A stretch of 64,000 bases of DNA from Thermocrispum municipale DSM 44069 (GTDB lineage Bacteria; Actinomycetota; Actinomycetes; Mycobacteriales; Pseudonocardiaceae). Position 1 is the stretch's first letter. Every line of letters starts with the position of its first letter. Under the pieces are notes generated by a model. It was given only the letters and a program-made list of their open reading frames with translations, was not told the origin of the DNA and made no database searches. The translations under genes were made by a program, and so were the position numbers. Where the stretch lies: NCBI RefSeq assembly GCF_000427825.1, contig NZ_KE386593.1, positions 534,115 through 598,114 on the forward strand, written 5' to 3'. Below are positions 56,538-64,000 of this stretch, one piece after another.

Positions 56538-57383
56538 GTGGACGCACTCGACCCGGATGACCCCCGACCGCCTTACCTGCAAGTAGCGAACGCACTACGC
56601 GCGGCGATCCTGACACGCAAACTAGAACCGGGTGAGAAGCTTCCTTCAGGCCCTCAGCTAGCCAAGCGCTACGGAGTCGCCCGCATGACGATCCAGCAAG
56701 CGATCCGAGTCCTCCGCGACGAAGGTTTGGTCATCTCGCGGCAGGGAAGCGGCGTGTTCGTACGAGCGCGAACGGAGCGGCCTGTCGGCCTGCGCCCTCA
56801 TCTTGAACGAGCGTTCACGGAGCCACACGTCTCAATCGATTTCGTGGGCTTTTCCGGAGAGACACTACACGGAGCGATCGCCGAACCTCTGGACAAAATC
56901 CGCGCTGGGGCCCTCATGCCCGAATCGATAACTCTGCGCATCCTGGTCCCCGACCCGGCTCGCCCCTGGAGTCTGCCATCACGTGTCGAGGACATGGCCG
57001 ATAGCCCTGCTTTCCGTACGCGCGCTCGAAGGATCATGGAGCGCCACACTGAAGCCGTTGTCGACGCGGTCGATGAGCTCGGCAAGCTTGGCCTCGTCAA
57101 AGAAGCGCACGCCGAGGTCCGGGTCTGTCCGACCGTGCCACTCTTCAAGCTTTACTTGATCAACGACACGGAGGTGTTCTTCGGCTTCTATCCCGTGCGC
57201 GAACATACGGTCGAACTGGCTGGTGAACCTACTCCCATGTGGGACTTGATGGGCAAAGACGCCCTGCTGTCGCACCTCGCCATCCACCCCGATGACGACG
57301 ACGTCGGGTCACAGTTCGTCAAGCAGTCGCGCACCTGGTTCGACAGTATGTGGAACACCGTTGCACGGGGGCTGTCCGAATGA
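56538..57383 (+). CDS. GntR-family regulator with an unusual C-terminal sensor domain
   Basis: 281 residues: N-terminal GntR winged helix (about 8-75, YLQVANALRAAILTRKLEPG, VARMTIQQAIRVLRDEGLV), then a domain of about 190 residues unlike FadR or UTRA. Its end (KLYLINDTEVFFGFYPVREH, FVKQSRTWFDSMW) recalls the inactive PLD-like sensor domains used in some actinomycete regulators; this is inference. GTG 56538. It overlaps the HAD gene by four bases and faces two micro-ORFs across paired CTAG operators. Confidence 0.82.
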   Translation: MDALDPDDPRPPYLQVANALRAAILTRKLEPGEKLPSGPQLAKRYGVARMTIQQAIRVLRDEGLVISRQGSGVFVRARTERPVGLRPHLERAFTEPHVSIDFVGFSGETLHGAIAEPLDKIRAGALMPESITLRILVPDPARPWSLPSRVEDMADSPAFRTRARRIMERHTEAVVDAVDELGKLGLVKEAHAEVRVCPTVPLFKLYLINDTEVFFGFYPVREHTVELAGEPTPMWDLMGKDALLSHLAIHPDDDDVGSQFVKQSRTWFDSMWNTVARGLSE

Positions 57384-58048
57384 CCGCCGCGGCTCGACTG
57401 ATCAGGTCGGCCAACTGCGTTCTGCTCGACTTCGACGGTCCGGTGTGCTCGGTTTTCAGCAGCATACCGGCTCCCGATGTCGCACGCCGACTGCGTGCCG
57501 AGCTGACCGGCCCGCTGCCGCCCGCCGTGACGGAGGCGTCTGATCCGTTCGTCGTCCTTCGATACGCGGCCACCCAGGGGCGAGCCGACGACATCGACGC
57601 CTTGCTCACCTCGCTTGAGGTGCGATCGGTACAGGCGGCCAAACCGACCGACGGCATTGCTCATCTGCTTTCCGCACTCGCGACCGTGGGTGTCCCCGTC
57701 TGCCTCGTGACGAACAATTCCACGGCAGCGGCTCGGACCTTTCTGGACAAGCACGATCTCGGTCGTCATGTCGACACTGTGGTCGGGCGGGTGCCCGGCC
57801 GGCCCGATCTGCTGAAGCCGCATCCACACCTGGTGCGTACCGCGATGGCACGCCACGGAATGTGGCCCGGACAATGCGTGCTGGTGGGCGACTCCGTCAG
57901 CGACGTCCAGGCCGCTCGAAACGCCGGAACACGGGTGATCGCCTACATCAACAAACCACACAAACGCACTCGGCTACATGCCGCAGGCCCGGACGCGACC
58001 GTGGCGTCCATCGCCGATCTGACCCGAAGTCTGTCCACTCTGACCTAG
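57380..58048 (+). CDS. HAD-superfamily hydrolase (phosphatase-like)
   Basis: 222-residue HAD protein: motif I DFDGPVC (D17, D19), a helical cap (about 30-90), motif II VTNNS, Lys in LKPHP, and motif III GDSVSDVQAA. Acts on a phosphorylated small molecule, probably sugar or nucleotide phosphate. ATG overlaps the GntR stop (ATGA), so regulator and enzyme are co-translated. Pairs of GntR and HAD genes recur in actinomycete accessory regions. Confidence 0.85.
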   Translation: MTAAARLIRSANCVLLDFDGPVCSVFSSIPAPDVARRLRAELTGPLPPAVTEASDPFVVLRYAATQGRADDIDALLTSLEVRSVQAAKPTDGIAHLLSALATVGVPVCLVTNNSTAAARTFLDKHDLGRHVDTVVGRVPGRPDLLKPHPHLVRTAMARHGMWPGQCVLVGDSVSDVQAARNAGTRVIAYINKPHKRTRLHAAGPDATVASIADLTRSLSTLT

Positions 58049-58111
58049 GTTCCAGCGCGGCCCGCGCGCGGCAACGTCCTGCCCGGCGAAGCCGGCCGAG
58101 CATGCGGCGAC

Positions 58112-59443
58112 TCAAATACCCAGCACCGCTCGGGCGATCAGGAAGTAGATGATCAGGCCGGTGGCGTCCACCAGCGTGGTCACCAGCGGCGCGGACACCA
58201 CCGCGGGGTCGATCCCGACCCGCTTGGCCAGCAGCGGCATGGTCCCGCCGATCATCGCTGCCCACACGCAGATCACGATGAGGGACAGTGCCACCGCCGT
58301 GGCGATGGATGTGTTCGCGACCAGGGACGCGAAGATGAACGCGACGGTGGCGAGCGCGATGCCGACCAGCAGTCCGACGCGCGACTCCCGCAGCGCCACG
58401 CGGAGGACGTCTCTGCCGCGTAGTTCACCGACGGCCAGCGCGCGCACGGCCGCGGTCGCTGCTTGCGCACCGCTGTTGCCGCCGGTGCCGACCAGCAGCG
58501 GGATGAACGCCGCCAGCTGCACGACCTTGGACAACGTCGACTCGAACGCCTCGAGCACACCGACGGTCAGCGTCGCGGCCACGATCAGCAACAGCAGCCA
58601 GACCACGCGCGAGCGGGCGAGCGCGAGCACGCTGACCGCCATGTAGTGGCCGGCCCATGGCTCCGCACCCGACTGACGGGCGACGTCCTCGGTGTCCGCC
58701 GCTTCGATTACGTCGAACGCGTCGTCGATGGTCAGCACACCGACCACCCGGTCCTCGCTGTCCACCACGGTCAGCGCGAGGACGTTCAGGTCCTGCAGCA
58801 AGCGGGCGGCTTCCTCGGCGTCGTCGGTGGTGTGCGCGCCGGGCTGGTCTTCGTGGGCCAGCTCACGGACCGTCTGGTTCGGATCGGCCAGCACCAGCTC
58901 CCGCAGCGTCACGTAGCCCAGGTAGCGCCTGCTGTTGTTCACGACCGGCAGGGTGTAGATCGTTTCGGCGTCCGGCCCGCGGCGACGGACGAGTTCGAGG
59001 GCTTGCCGCACGGTGAGCTCCTCGCGCAGGACCAGCGCCTCGGGGCTCATGATCCGGCCGACCGTGCCGTCCTCGTAGCCCAGCAGCGCAGCGGTCATCT
59101 CCCGCTCGCGGGGCGACAGGCCGGCCAGCACGCGCCGGGTGAACTTGGCGGGCGCTTCACCGAGCAGGATCGCCCGGTCGTCCGGGTCCATCGCCTCGAC
59201 GAGTTCGCGGAAGGCCTTGTCCCGCAGCCCTTCGAGGATCTTCTGCTGGTCGACCGGATCCAGCTCCTCGAACACCGCGAGCGCCTTGTTCTTGTCCAGC
59301 AAGCGGAACAGCAGCACCGCTTGGATCGCGTCCCGCCGCGCCAGCTCGTCGGCGACGACGTGCGGCGGATGCTCTTCCAGCCACCGCTGCATGCCCGCCA
59401 CGTCGTTGTCGCCCACCAGCTGCTGCAGCTCGTCCACGCCCAT
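58112..59443 (-). CDS. mgtE: Magnesium transporter MgtE
   Basis: 443-residue channel-type Mg2+ transporter. Order: N-terminal helical superhelix (1-125), two CBS domains (about 130-255, IMSPEALVLREELTV and ALTVVDSEDRVVGVLTIDD) that sense Mg2+, then five membrane helices with the pore helix (LLVGTGGNSGAQ). ATG 59443 has GGAGG upstream; an open frame extends further without a ribosome site. Unlike what I recall for M. tuberculosis, it is not next to fba here. Confidence 0.93.
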   Translation of the reverse strand: MGVDELQQLVGDNDVAGMQRWLEEHPPHVVADELARRDAIQAVLLFRLLDKNKALAVFEELDPVDQQKILEGLRDKAFRELVEAMDPDDRAILLGEAPAKFTRRVLAGLSPREREMTAALLGYEDGTVGRIMSPEALVLREELTVRQALELVRRRGPDAETIYTLPVVNNSRRYLGYVTLRELVLADPNQTVRELAHEDQPGAHTTDDAEEAARLLQDLNVLALTVVDSEDRVVGVLTIDDAFDVIEAADTEDVARQSGAEPWAGHYMAVSVLALARSRVVWLLLLIVAATLTVGVLEAFESTLSKVVQLAAFIPLLVGTGGNSGAQAATAAVRALAVGELRGRDVLRVALRESRVGLLVGIALATVAFIFASLVANTSIATAVALSLIVICVWAAMIGGTMPLLAKRVGIDPAVVSAPLVTTLVDATGLIIYFLIARAVLGI

Positions 59444-59525
59444 GGAACCTCCGGTACCTCGCCGTGACGACCTTACGGCGGTGTTCCCCATCCTGCGCCG
59501 CAGCCGACCCGCACTCGACGAGGGA

Positions 59526-59557
59526 ATGCCCGCACGACCGGTTGGCCGTGCGGGCAT
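59526..59557 (-). terminator. Hairpin after the truncated DUF4878-like gene
   Basis: ATGCCCGCACG pairs perfectly with CGTGCGGGCAT over a 10-base loop, 19 bases past the stop on the minus strand. No T run. It separates this gene from mgtE on the same strand. Confidence 0.65.
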
Positions 59558-59575
59558 CACGTGCGCTGGTGTTCG

Positions 59576-60329
59576 TCAGTAGAAGTGGAACCCGTCCACG
59601 CACCACGTGCCCTTGCTGAGGTCCCACGAGTCTTCGGGCAGATCGAACGTCACCGAGACGAACCCCTTGGCGTTCGGCTCGTCGGACCTCGATCCGATGA
59701 GATCGGTCGACGCTTTCATGCCGGAATCGGCGGTCGTCTCCCCCATGACGATCTTGGGCTGCCATTTCATGATGGTCTCGACCAACCTGTTGTCCCCGTC
59801 GCAGAACAGCGCGCGGGTGCCCGCCGCGACCCCATTGTTGATCTTGTCGACGAGCTGCTTCGCCAGCTTCCTGCCCGCTTCGAGCGCGTCGGCCTCGGTG
59901 GGCATGCCGGATATCTCGGGGGTGGACGGACGCTCGGCTTTCACATCGGACTCCTGCGCCGGAACGATCGTCATCCCGCCCCAGCACCATTCCCCGTCCA
60001 GCTTGGCCAGCCTGGCGTAGGCGCTGAACGGGGCGCCGGACATGGTCAGGGTCATGTCGAACTTGGCCTCGTCCTCGTTGACCTGACGGATCTCGCCGAC
60101 CAGGTCCACCGAGTCCGCATCGGTTTCGCCGACCACGCCCTTGAGCTTCTCCTTGGCGTCCGGGCACATCAGGTTTTCCAGCGCGCCGACGTCGCCTTCC
60201 TTCAAGGCCATGATGATGCGGTCGGCCACGATCTCCGGGCTGGAGGCGTCCTCGCTCGGTTCCTCCGGCGGGGCTGCCCTGGTACGGGTAGCCCTGCCCC
60301 TGGTGATACGGGTCGTACGGATTCGTCAT
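59576..60329 (-). pseudogene. Broken paralogue of the next gene: frameshift and lost membrane helix
   Basis: ATG 60329 begins MTNPYDPYHQGQGYPYQG, the same opening as the neighbouring gene, then runs out of frame. The conserved domain (ADRIIMALKEGDVGALENLM to KGTWCVDGFHFY) is in another frame and is open from about GTG 60229. With one C fewer in the CCCC run (60270-60273, GGGG on the plus strand) the two join as YQGSPPEEPSED. The Pro/Gly-rich stretch and membrane helix of the paralogue are missing, so even repaired it would lack its anchor. Both DUF4878-like halves remain (about 215 residues). Confidence 0.7.
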
Positions 60330-60353
60330 CGTTCCAATCGGTTCAGGGCTTCG

Positions 60354-61400
60354 TCACGAGAAGTAGAAGATGCCGACACACCATCTCGAGTCGTCCTGCC
60401 GCGCCGCCACCAGGCCTGTCGCGGAAGAGTTGGTCGACGTCGAGCCGGTCACCCGCATCGTCACGTAGGTCGGGCTGCCCGTCGCCTCGCCGAGAATCAT
60501 GCGCGGGTTCTTGGACAGCGTGCTGTCGACGAGGCTGCCGAGCGGCTCCGAACAGAGCAGCGCCTTGGCGCCACCGGCGTCCTTGCTGTTGATCTTGTTG
60601 ACGAAGTCGTTGATGACTTGCTTGGCCGCTTCCGGCGGCACGTTCGACTGTCCCGGATCGGGGAGGGAGGAGATGTCGGGCGGGTTCGGCCCGTTCGGTG
60701 GCGGGACGTCGATGTCGCCGCCGCCACCACCGCCTGTGCCCATGCTGACCCCTTGCCAGCACCAGCCGTCGTCCTTCTTGAGCATCGTGCCGGTGGCGGT
60801 CATCGTGGTGCCGCGGGCGGTGATGGAAACCTGCGCGCTGGCTTGGTTGTCCATCTGCTGGACGTCGCCCGCCAGCTTGGCGGAGTCGACCTGCGGAACC
60901 ATGTTGATCGCGCTGGTGACGGTGGGTTCGGCGGTCGCACACTTGAGTGCGTTGAGGCCTTCGGCGTTCTTGTTGTTCAGTTCCGCGACGATCTTGTCCG
61001 CCAACGCCTGCGGGCTCGACTTCGGGTCGTCGCCGCCACCGCCGCCGCTGTCGGACTTCTCGTCGTCGGAGAGGAAGAACCCGGGGGCGACGAATCCGGT
61101 GATGCCGAGCGTGCCCAGCACCAGGACGACGACCGCGACGATGGCGACGATCATTCCGGTGTTGGACTTCTTCGGCGGCTGAGGCGGATAACCGCCGCCG
61201 GTCGGATATCCACCCGTGGGCGGGTAATCACCACCGGCAGGAAAGCCGCCGGTGTTCGGATAGCCGCCACCAGCTGGGAAGCCGCCGGTGGACGGGTACT
61301 GCTGCTGGTCGTAATAGCCGCCCTGCTGCTGGTATCCCTGCCCTCCCGGGTAGGGATTCTGCTGATAACCCTGGTTGTAGGGGTCGTGCGGATTCGTCAT
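60354..61400 (-). CDS. Membrane protein with two DUF4878-like extracytoplasmic domains
   Basis: 348 residues: cytoplasmic P/G/Y/Q-rich region with repeated YPxTGGFPAGG units (about 1-78), one helix (about 82-105), then two tandem alpha+beta domains of about 110 residues. Each starts with a helix (ALADKIVAELNNKNAEGLNA; AAKQVINDFVNKINSKDAGG) and ends with a WCWQGV/WCVGIF strand, as in DUF4878/NTF2-like lipoprotein domains. Each domain has two cysteines. ATG 61400. Function unknown; the second paralogue follows. Confidence 0.82.
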   Translation of the reverse strand: MTNPHDPYNQGYQQNPYPGGQGYQQQGGYYDQQQYPSTGGFPAGGGYPNTGGFPAGGDYPPTGGYPTGGGYPPQPPKKSNTGMIVAIVAVVVLVLGTLGITGFVAPGFFLSDDEKSDSGGGGGDDPKSSPQALADKIVAELNNKNAEGLNALKCATAEPTVTSAINMVPQVDSAKLAGDVQQMDNQASAQVSITARGTTMTATGTMLKKDDGWCWQGVSMGTGGGGGGDIDVPPPNGPNPPDISSLPDPGQSNVPPEAAKQVINDFVNKINSKDAGGAKALLCSEPLGSLVDSTLSKNPRMILGEATGSPTYVTMRVTGSTSTNSSATGLVAARQDDSRWCVGIFYFS

Positions 61401-61675
61401 GGCGTTCCGATCGGTTCGAGAAGTGGCGGAGTGACGTCTCCGTCGACGCCCTTTCCCGAAATCGTCGTGCCAGGGCAGGACGAATCGGAGCCGTGGGGCC
61501 GCCGGCCTCGGCCGGCTCTCGGCGAAAGGGAATCGGACATCGGGCCTCCCCGCGCTGCTTGCGAGCTCCGACGCCGCGAGTGACGTGACGGTTCCCCGTG
61601 CCGTCCGGTGCTCGACAGAATCTTGCCTGGTGACGCCCGGTGACGTGCAGTGGGTACGAAAAGGTACGACAAGCG

Positions 61676-61712
61676 TCGGCCCGCCGGACGTTTTTGCCGC
61701 CCGGCGGGCCGA
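61676..61712 (-). terminator. Hairpin after the first GH25 lysozyme
   Basis: TCGGCCCGCCGG pairs perfectly with CCGGCGGGCCGA over a 13-base loop, 18 bases beyond the lysozyme stop on the minus strand. It lies in the 329-bp gap 61401-61729, which otherwise should hold the promoter of the DUF4878-like gene; I see no gene there. Confidence 0.7.
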
Positions 61713-61729
61713 GGGGGTGGTCGGAAAAG

Positions 61730-62572
61730 TCAGCCGTTGTTGGCCAGCACCCGCAGTCGTTCGATCGAACCGTTCCACCGGTTCTGGTCGATCGGGCTCG
61801 AGGTGTACTGCCAGAACGACCACACGCTCCAGCCGGACGGCAACGTGCCGACCGAGTCGTTGTACCGCGCGACCCACAGCGGCACCGTGTTCTGCAGGCC
61901 GTGGCCGCTACCCACGCACTGGTTCCACCAGCTGGTCGAGGTGTAGATCACCGGCCAGCGACCGGTCCGCGCGTGGTAGGTGTCGTGGAAATCTTTGATC
62001 CACGCCTGCATCTGCGACTTGGTCAAGCCGTAACAGGTCGGGCCGTACGGGTTGTATTCCATGTCCAACGCCGCCGGAAGCGTTTGATTGTCCGCCGACC
62101 ATGCGCCACCATTGTCCGCCAGGAAGTTCGCCTGCGCCTTTCCGCTGGAACGGTCCGGCAATGCGAAGTGATAAGCGCCGCGGATGAATCCCTTGTTGAA
62201 CGAGCCGACGTACTGCTGCGCGAAGTACGGGTTCTTGTAGCCGGTGCCCTCGGTGGCCTTGACGTACGCGAACCGCTTGCCCTGGTTCCACCAGTAGTTC
62301 CAGTCCACGTTTCCTTGGTGGCCGCTGACGTCGATGCCCGCGACGGTCGCGGCCGCGGAGACGTCGGACGGCGCCGCCTGCGCTGTGCTCTGCCCGCCCT
62401 CGTGCTTGCGGATCTGCGAGCCCATCGGGTGGTCGTATTCGGCCACGTAACGGTCGATGTCGGACGGCGTCGCCTCCGCTGCGGTCGCCGGGCCGCTGAA
62501 TGTCAACGCGCTCGCCACGCATGCCGCGGCGACGGCGGCGGCACGCAGCCGCCGCGATGAGATTGTCCTCAT
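61730..62572 (-). CDS. Secreted GH25 lysozyme (1,4-beta-N-acetylmuramidase), copy 1
   Basis: 280-residue exported muramidase. Signal peptide to about residue 31 (ATAAEA), short spacer, then a GH25 barrel with D81 (GIDVSGHQG), E108 (KATEGT), and the catalytic D170/E172 in LDMEYNP. No extra wall-binding domain. ATG 62572. A close paralogue lies directly upstream, 202 bp away, so this is a tandem duplication. Confidence 0.93.
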   Translation of the reverse strand: MRTISSRRLRAAAVAAACVASALTFSGPATAAEATPSDIDRYVAEYDHPMGSQIRKHEGGQSTAQAAPSDVSAAATVAGIDVSGHQGNVDWNYWWNQGKRFAYVKATEGTGYKNPYFAQQYVGSFNKGFIRGAYHFALPDRSSGKAQANFLADNGGAWSADNQTLPAALDMEYNPYGPTCYGLTKSQMQAWIKDFHDTYHARTGRWPVIYTSTSWWNQCVGSGHGLQNTVPLWVARYNDSVGTLPSGWSVWSFWQYTSSPIDQNRWNGSIERLRVLANNG

Positions 62573-62774
62573 GGGAGTGTCCTCCGTGCCCTCGTCTTGT
62601 GGCGGTTTGCAGGGTCCGCCGGGGAAGATTCTCGACGATAATCACGCGCTTGTCACGAGATCACGCAAATTTCTACAGTCCGATGTCCAAGTGGCAAAAA
62701 AATCATGAGGAAATCCGATTTCGTACACTCGGACGGAGTAGTTTTGCGTGCGCTGCGTGATGGCCGGAAGTGAT

Positions 62775-63617
62775 TCACCCGCGAGCGAGTTTGCGCAGCT
62801 TGTCCATCGAGCCGTAGAAGTAGTTCTGATCGCCGGGCAGCGACCCGGAGTCGGAGAACTGCCAGATGGTGTGCCTGCTCCAGCCCTTGGGCAGCGCGCC
62901 GATGTAGGAGTTGTAGCGCGCTATCCACAATGGACTCTTGCGGAACGCGCCGGAGTTGCCGGTGCACAGCTTCCACCAGCTGGTCGAGGTGTAGATGACC
63001 GGCAGGCGGCCGGTGAGGTCGGCATACGTGCGCACGAATGCGTTGATCCAGGAGCGCATTTGCCGCTTGCTCAACCCGTAGCACTTGTCCTTGCCGTACG
63101 GGTTGTATTCCATGTCCAGCGCGCCGGGCAGGGTGCGGCCGTCATTGCGCCAATTGCCGCCGTGTCGCACGAAGTACTTGGCTTGGGTACCGCCGCCGCT
63201 CACGTCCGGGCGAGCGAAGTGGTAGGCGCCGCGGATCAGGCCCACCCTGGCGGCACCGTTGTATTGCTGCGCGAAATGCTTGTTGCGGTATCCGGTGCCC
63301 TCGGTGGCCTTGATGTAGCTGAATTTCGCCCGCTTCTTCTTCACCAGATACCAGTTGACCTCGCCCTGCCAGCGGCTGACGTCGTTGCCGAGTGGGCGGT
63401 GGCGTTTCGGCGGACTGCCGCGCAGCCTGCCTTCGTGCTTGGCGATCTGGGAACCCGCGTGGTGCTCGTCGGCGTGCGCGTACGGATCCGACGGCTGCGC
63501 GGCGGACAACGTATCGGTGGCGGTCGACGGGTGTGCGTGGGCGATCGGGGTGAGCACGGTGGCGGCCAGCGAGGCGCTCGCCGCCGCCGCAACCGCACGT
63601 CGGATGGAAAGCGGCAC
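62775..63617 (-). CDS. Secreted GH25 lysozyme, copy 2
   Basis: 280-residue paralogue of the neighbouring lysozyme, the same length. Signal peptide to about residue 28, D79 (GNDVSRWQG), E106 (KATEGT), D168/E170 in LDMEYNP; the GID is replaced by GND. More basic (KKKRAKFS). GTG 63617 has GGGAGGG upstream; a longer frame to 63653 would shift the signal peptide. Both copies keep the catalytic pair. Confidence 0.92.
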   Translation of the reverse strand: MPLSIRRAVAAAASASLAATVLTPIAHAHPSTATDTLSAAQPSDPYAHADEHHAGSQIAKHEGRLRGSPPKRHRPLGNDVSRWQGEVNWYLVKKKRAKFSYIKATEGTGYRNKHFAQQYNGAARVGLIRGAYHFARPDVSGGGTQAKYFVRHGGNWRNDGRTLPGALDMEYNPYGKDKCYGLSKRQMRSWINAFVRTYADLTGRLPVIYTSTSWWKLCTGNSGAFRKSPLWIARYNSYIGALPKGWSRHTIWQFSDSGSLPGDQNYFYGSMDKLRKLARG

Positions 63618-63741
63618 GGGCCCTCCCTGGTCGTAGCGATCGGTGGTGAACATTTCTCACGATGACCGGGGTGATCGATTTCAGCGACTCGAGTGGTCAC
63701 CTGATGGGCTGACGGTCGGTGTCGCCAGGCATGCTTGAGCC

Positions 63742-64000
63742 ATGGCAGTGACGTCGGATCCAGTGCGGTTGCGGCAGGCCATGCAGGCCGTGGTGGAGTG
63801 GCTGGACGGCGAGCCGGACGCCGCCGAGCCGTCCCGTGCTCAGCTGGCCGAAGCCGTGCGGTTGAGCTTGCACGCGTTGGCGGCGGACGCGCCGGGGCGG
63901 ACGGTCGAGGTGCGGGTCCCGCCGTTCGCCGCGGTGCAGTGCATCGAGGGGCCCCGGCACACCAGGGGGACGCCGCCGAACGTGGTGGAGATGCAGCCGC
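63742..64000 (+). CDS. Sterol-carrier family protein, 3' cut by the window edge
   Basis: First 86 residues (MAVTSDPVRLRQAMQAVVEW) with the conserved VPPFAAVQCIEGPRHTRGTP block. I recognise this as the sterol-carrier family protein that, in mycobacteria, precedes purF (Rv0807-Rv0808); purF is therefore expected just beyond the window. No function is known. ATG 63742. Confidence 0.85.
   Translation, partial: MAVTSDPVRLRQAMQAVVEWLDGEPDAAEPSRAQLAEAVRLSLHALAADAPGRTVEVRVPPFAAVQCIEGPRHTRGTPPNVVEMQP

Noticed and set aside
61397-61672. A 91-codon minus-strand frame in the gap after the lysozyme
   Set aside because: Arg/Ser-rich translation, no ribosome site, and it runs through the region needed for the adjacent gene's promoter.
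62573-62774. ydaO/c-di-AMP riboswitch before a lysozyme gene
   Set aside because: I looked for its conserved loops upstream of both lysozymes and the L,D-transpeptidase and found none.

Overview
High-GC, gene-dense chromosomal DNA from an actinomycete, most likely a Pseudonocardiaceae-type organism. The evidence is a mycothiol synthase (mshD), a GlnR-type orphan response regulator, an LmeA-like protein, a PHO-box-preceded pst operon, many GTG starts and strong SD sequences. The gene order matches blocks I recall from Mycobacterium tuberculosis: purA to fba, sseC-cysA-thiX-lmeA-glnR-mshD-pst, phoU-LCP-dusB, and purB/purQ/purL. The genus cannot be fixed from sequence alone.

Layout. 1-5.1 kb: end of a GT87-type membrane glycosyltransferase, endonuclease IV, and three secreted or membrane-anchored proteins of unknown function, two of them paralogues. 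5.5-10.3 kb: rpsF-ssb-rpsR-rplI, an epimerase, and dnaB preceded by a cluster of DnaA-box-like sites. 10.3-18 kb: GNAT protein, extradiol dioxygenase, SDR, fba, DUF3151, secreted HNH nuclease, a purA-linked hypothetical, purA. 18-28 kb: a leftward sulfur/redox/lipoglycan operon (sseC, rhodanese, DUF4395, thioredoxin, lmeA) diverging from glnR-mshD and then pstSCAB with two pstB copies. 28-38.3 kb: leftward envelope and signalling genes (membrane proteins, SGNH hydrolase, decayed LuxR regulator, MerR-sliding-clamp fusion plus partner, phoU, LCP protein with a frameshifted tail, GGDEF protein, methyltransferase-TetR). 39-52 kb: CYP136-like P450, nucleotidyltransferase, dusB, dodecin, purB, MOSC protein, SAM hydrolase, TauE permease, a frameshifted DUF2334 gene, MBL protein, subtilase, epimerase, L,D-transpeptidase. 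52.7-55.9 kb: purSQL. 56-58 kb: a compact accessory cassette (two micro-ORFs, GntR regulator, HAD hydrolase) around paired CTAG operators. 58-64 kb: mgtE, two paralogous DUF4878-like lipoprotein/membrane genes (one broken), two GH25 lysozymes, and the start of a sterol-carrier family gene.

Themes. Purine synthesis (purA, purB, purS, purQ, purL), phosphate uptake (pst, phoU), wall remodelling (LCP, LDT, GH25) and thiol/sulfur metabolism dominate. Several intergenic regions carry tandem minisatellites with 28-60 bp periods; in four of them the first unit includes the stop codon of the upstream gene. Four genes (LuxR, LCP, DUF2334, DUF4878-like) show a single-base frameshift, three of them at a short G/C run, so they could be genuine decay or assembly errors. 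The most unusual protein is a MerR regulator whose effector region resembles the DNA polymerase III beta clamp.
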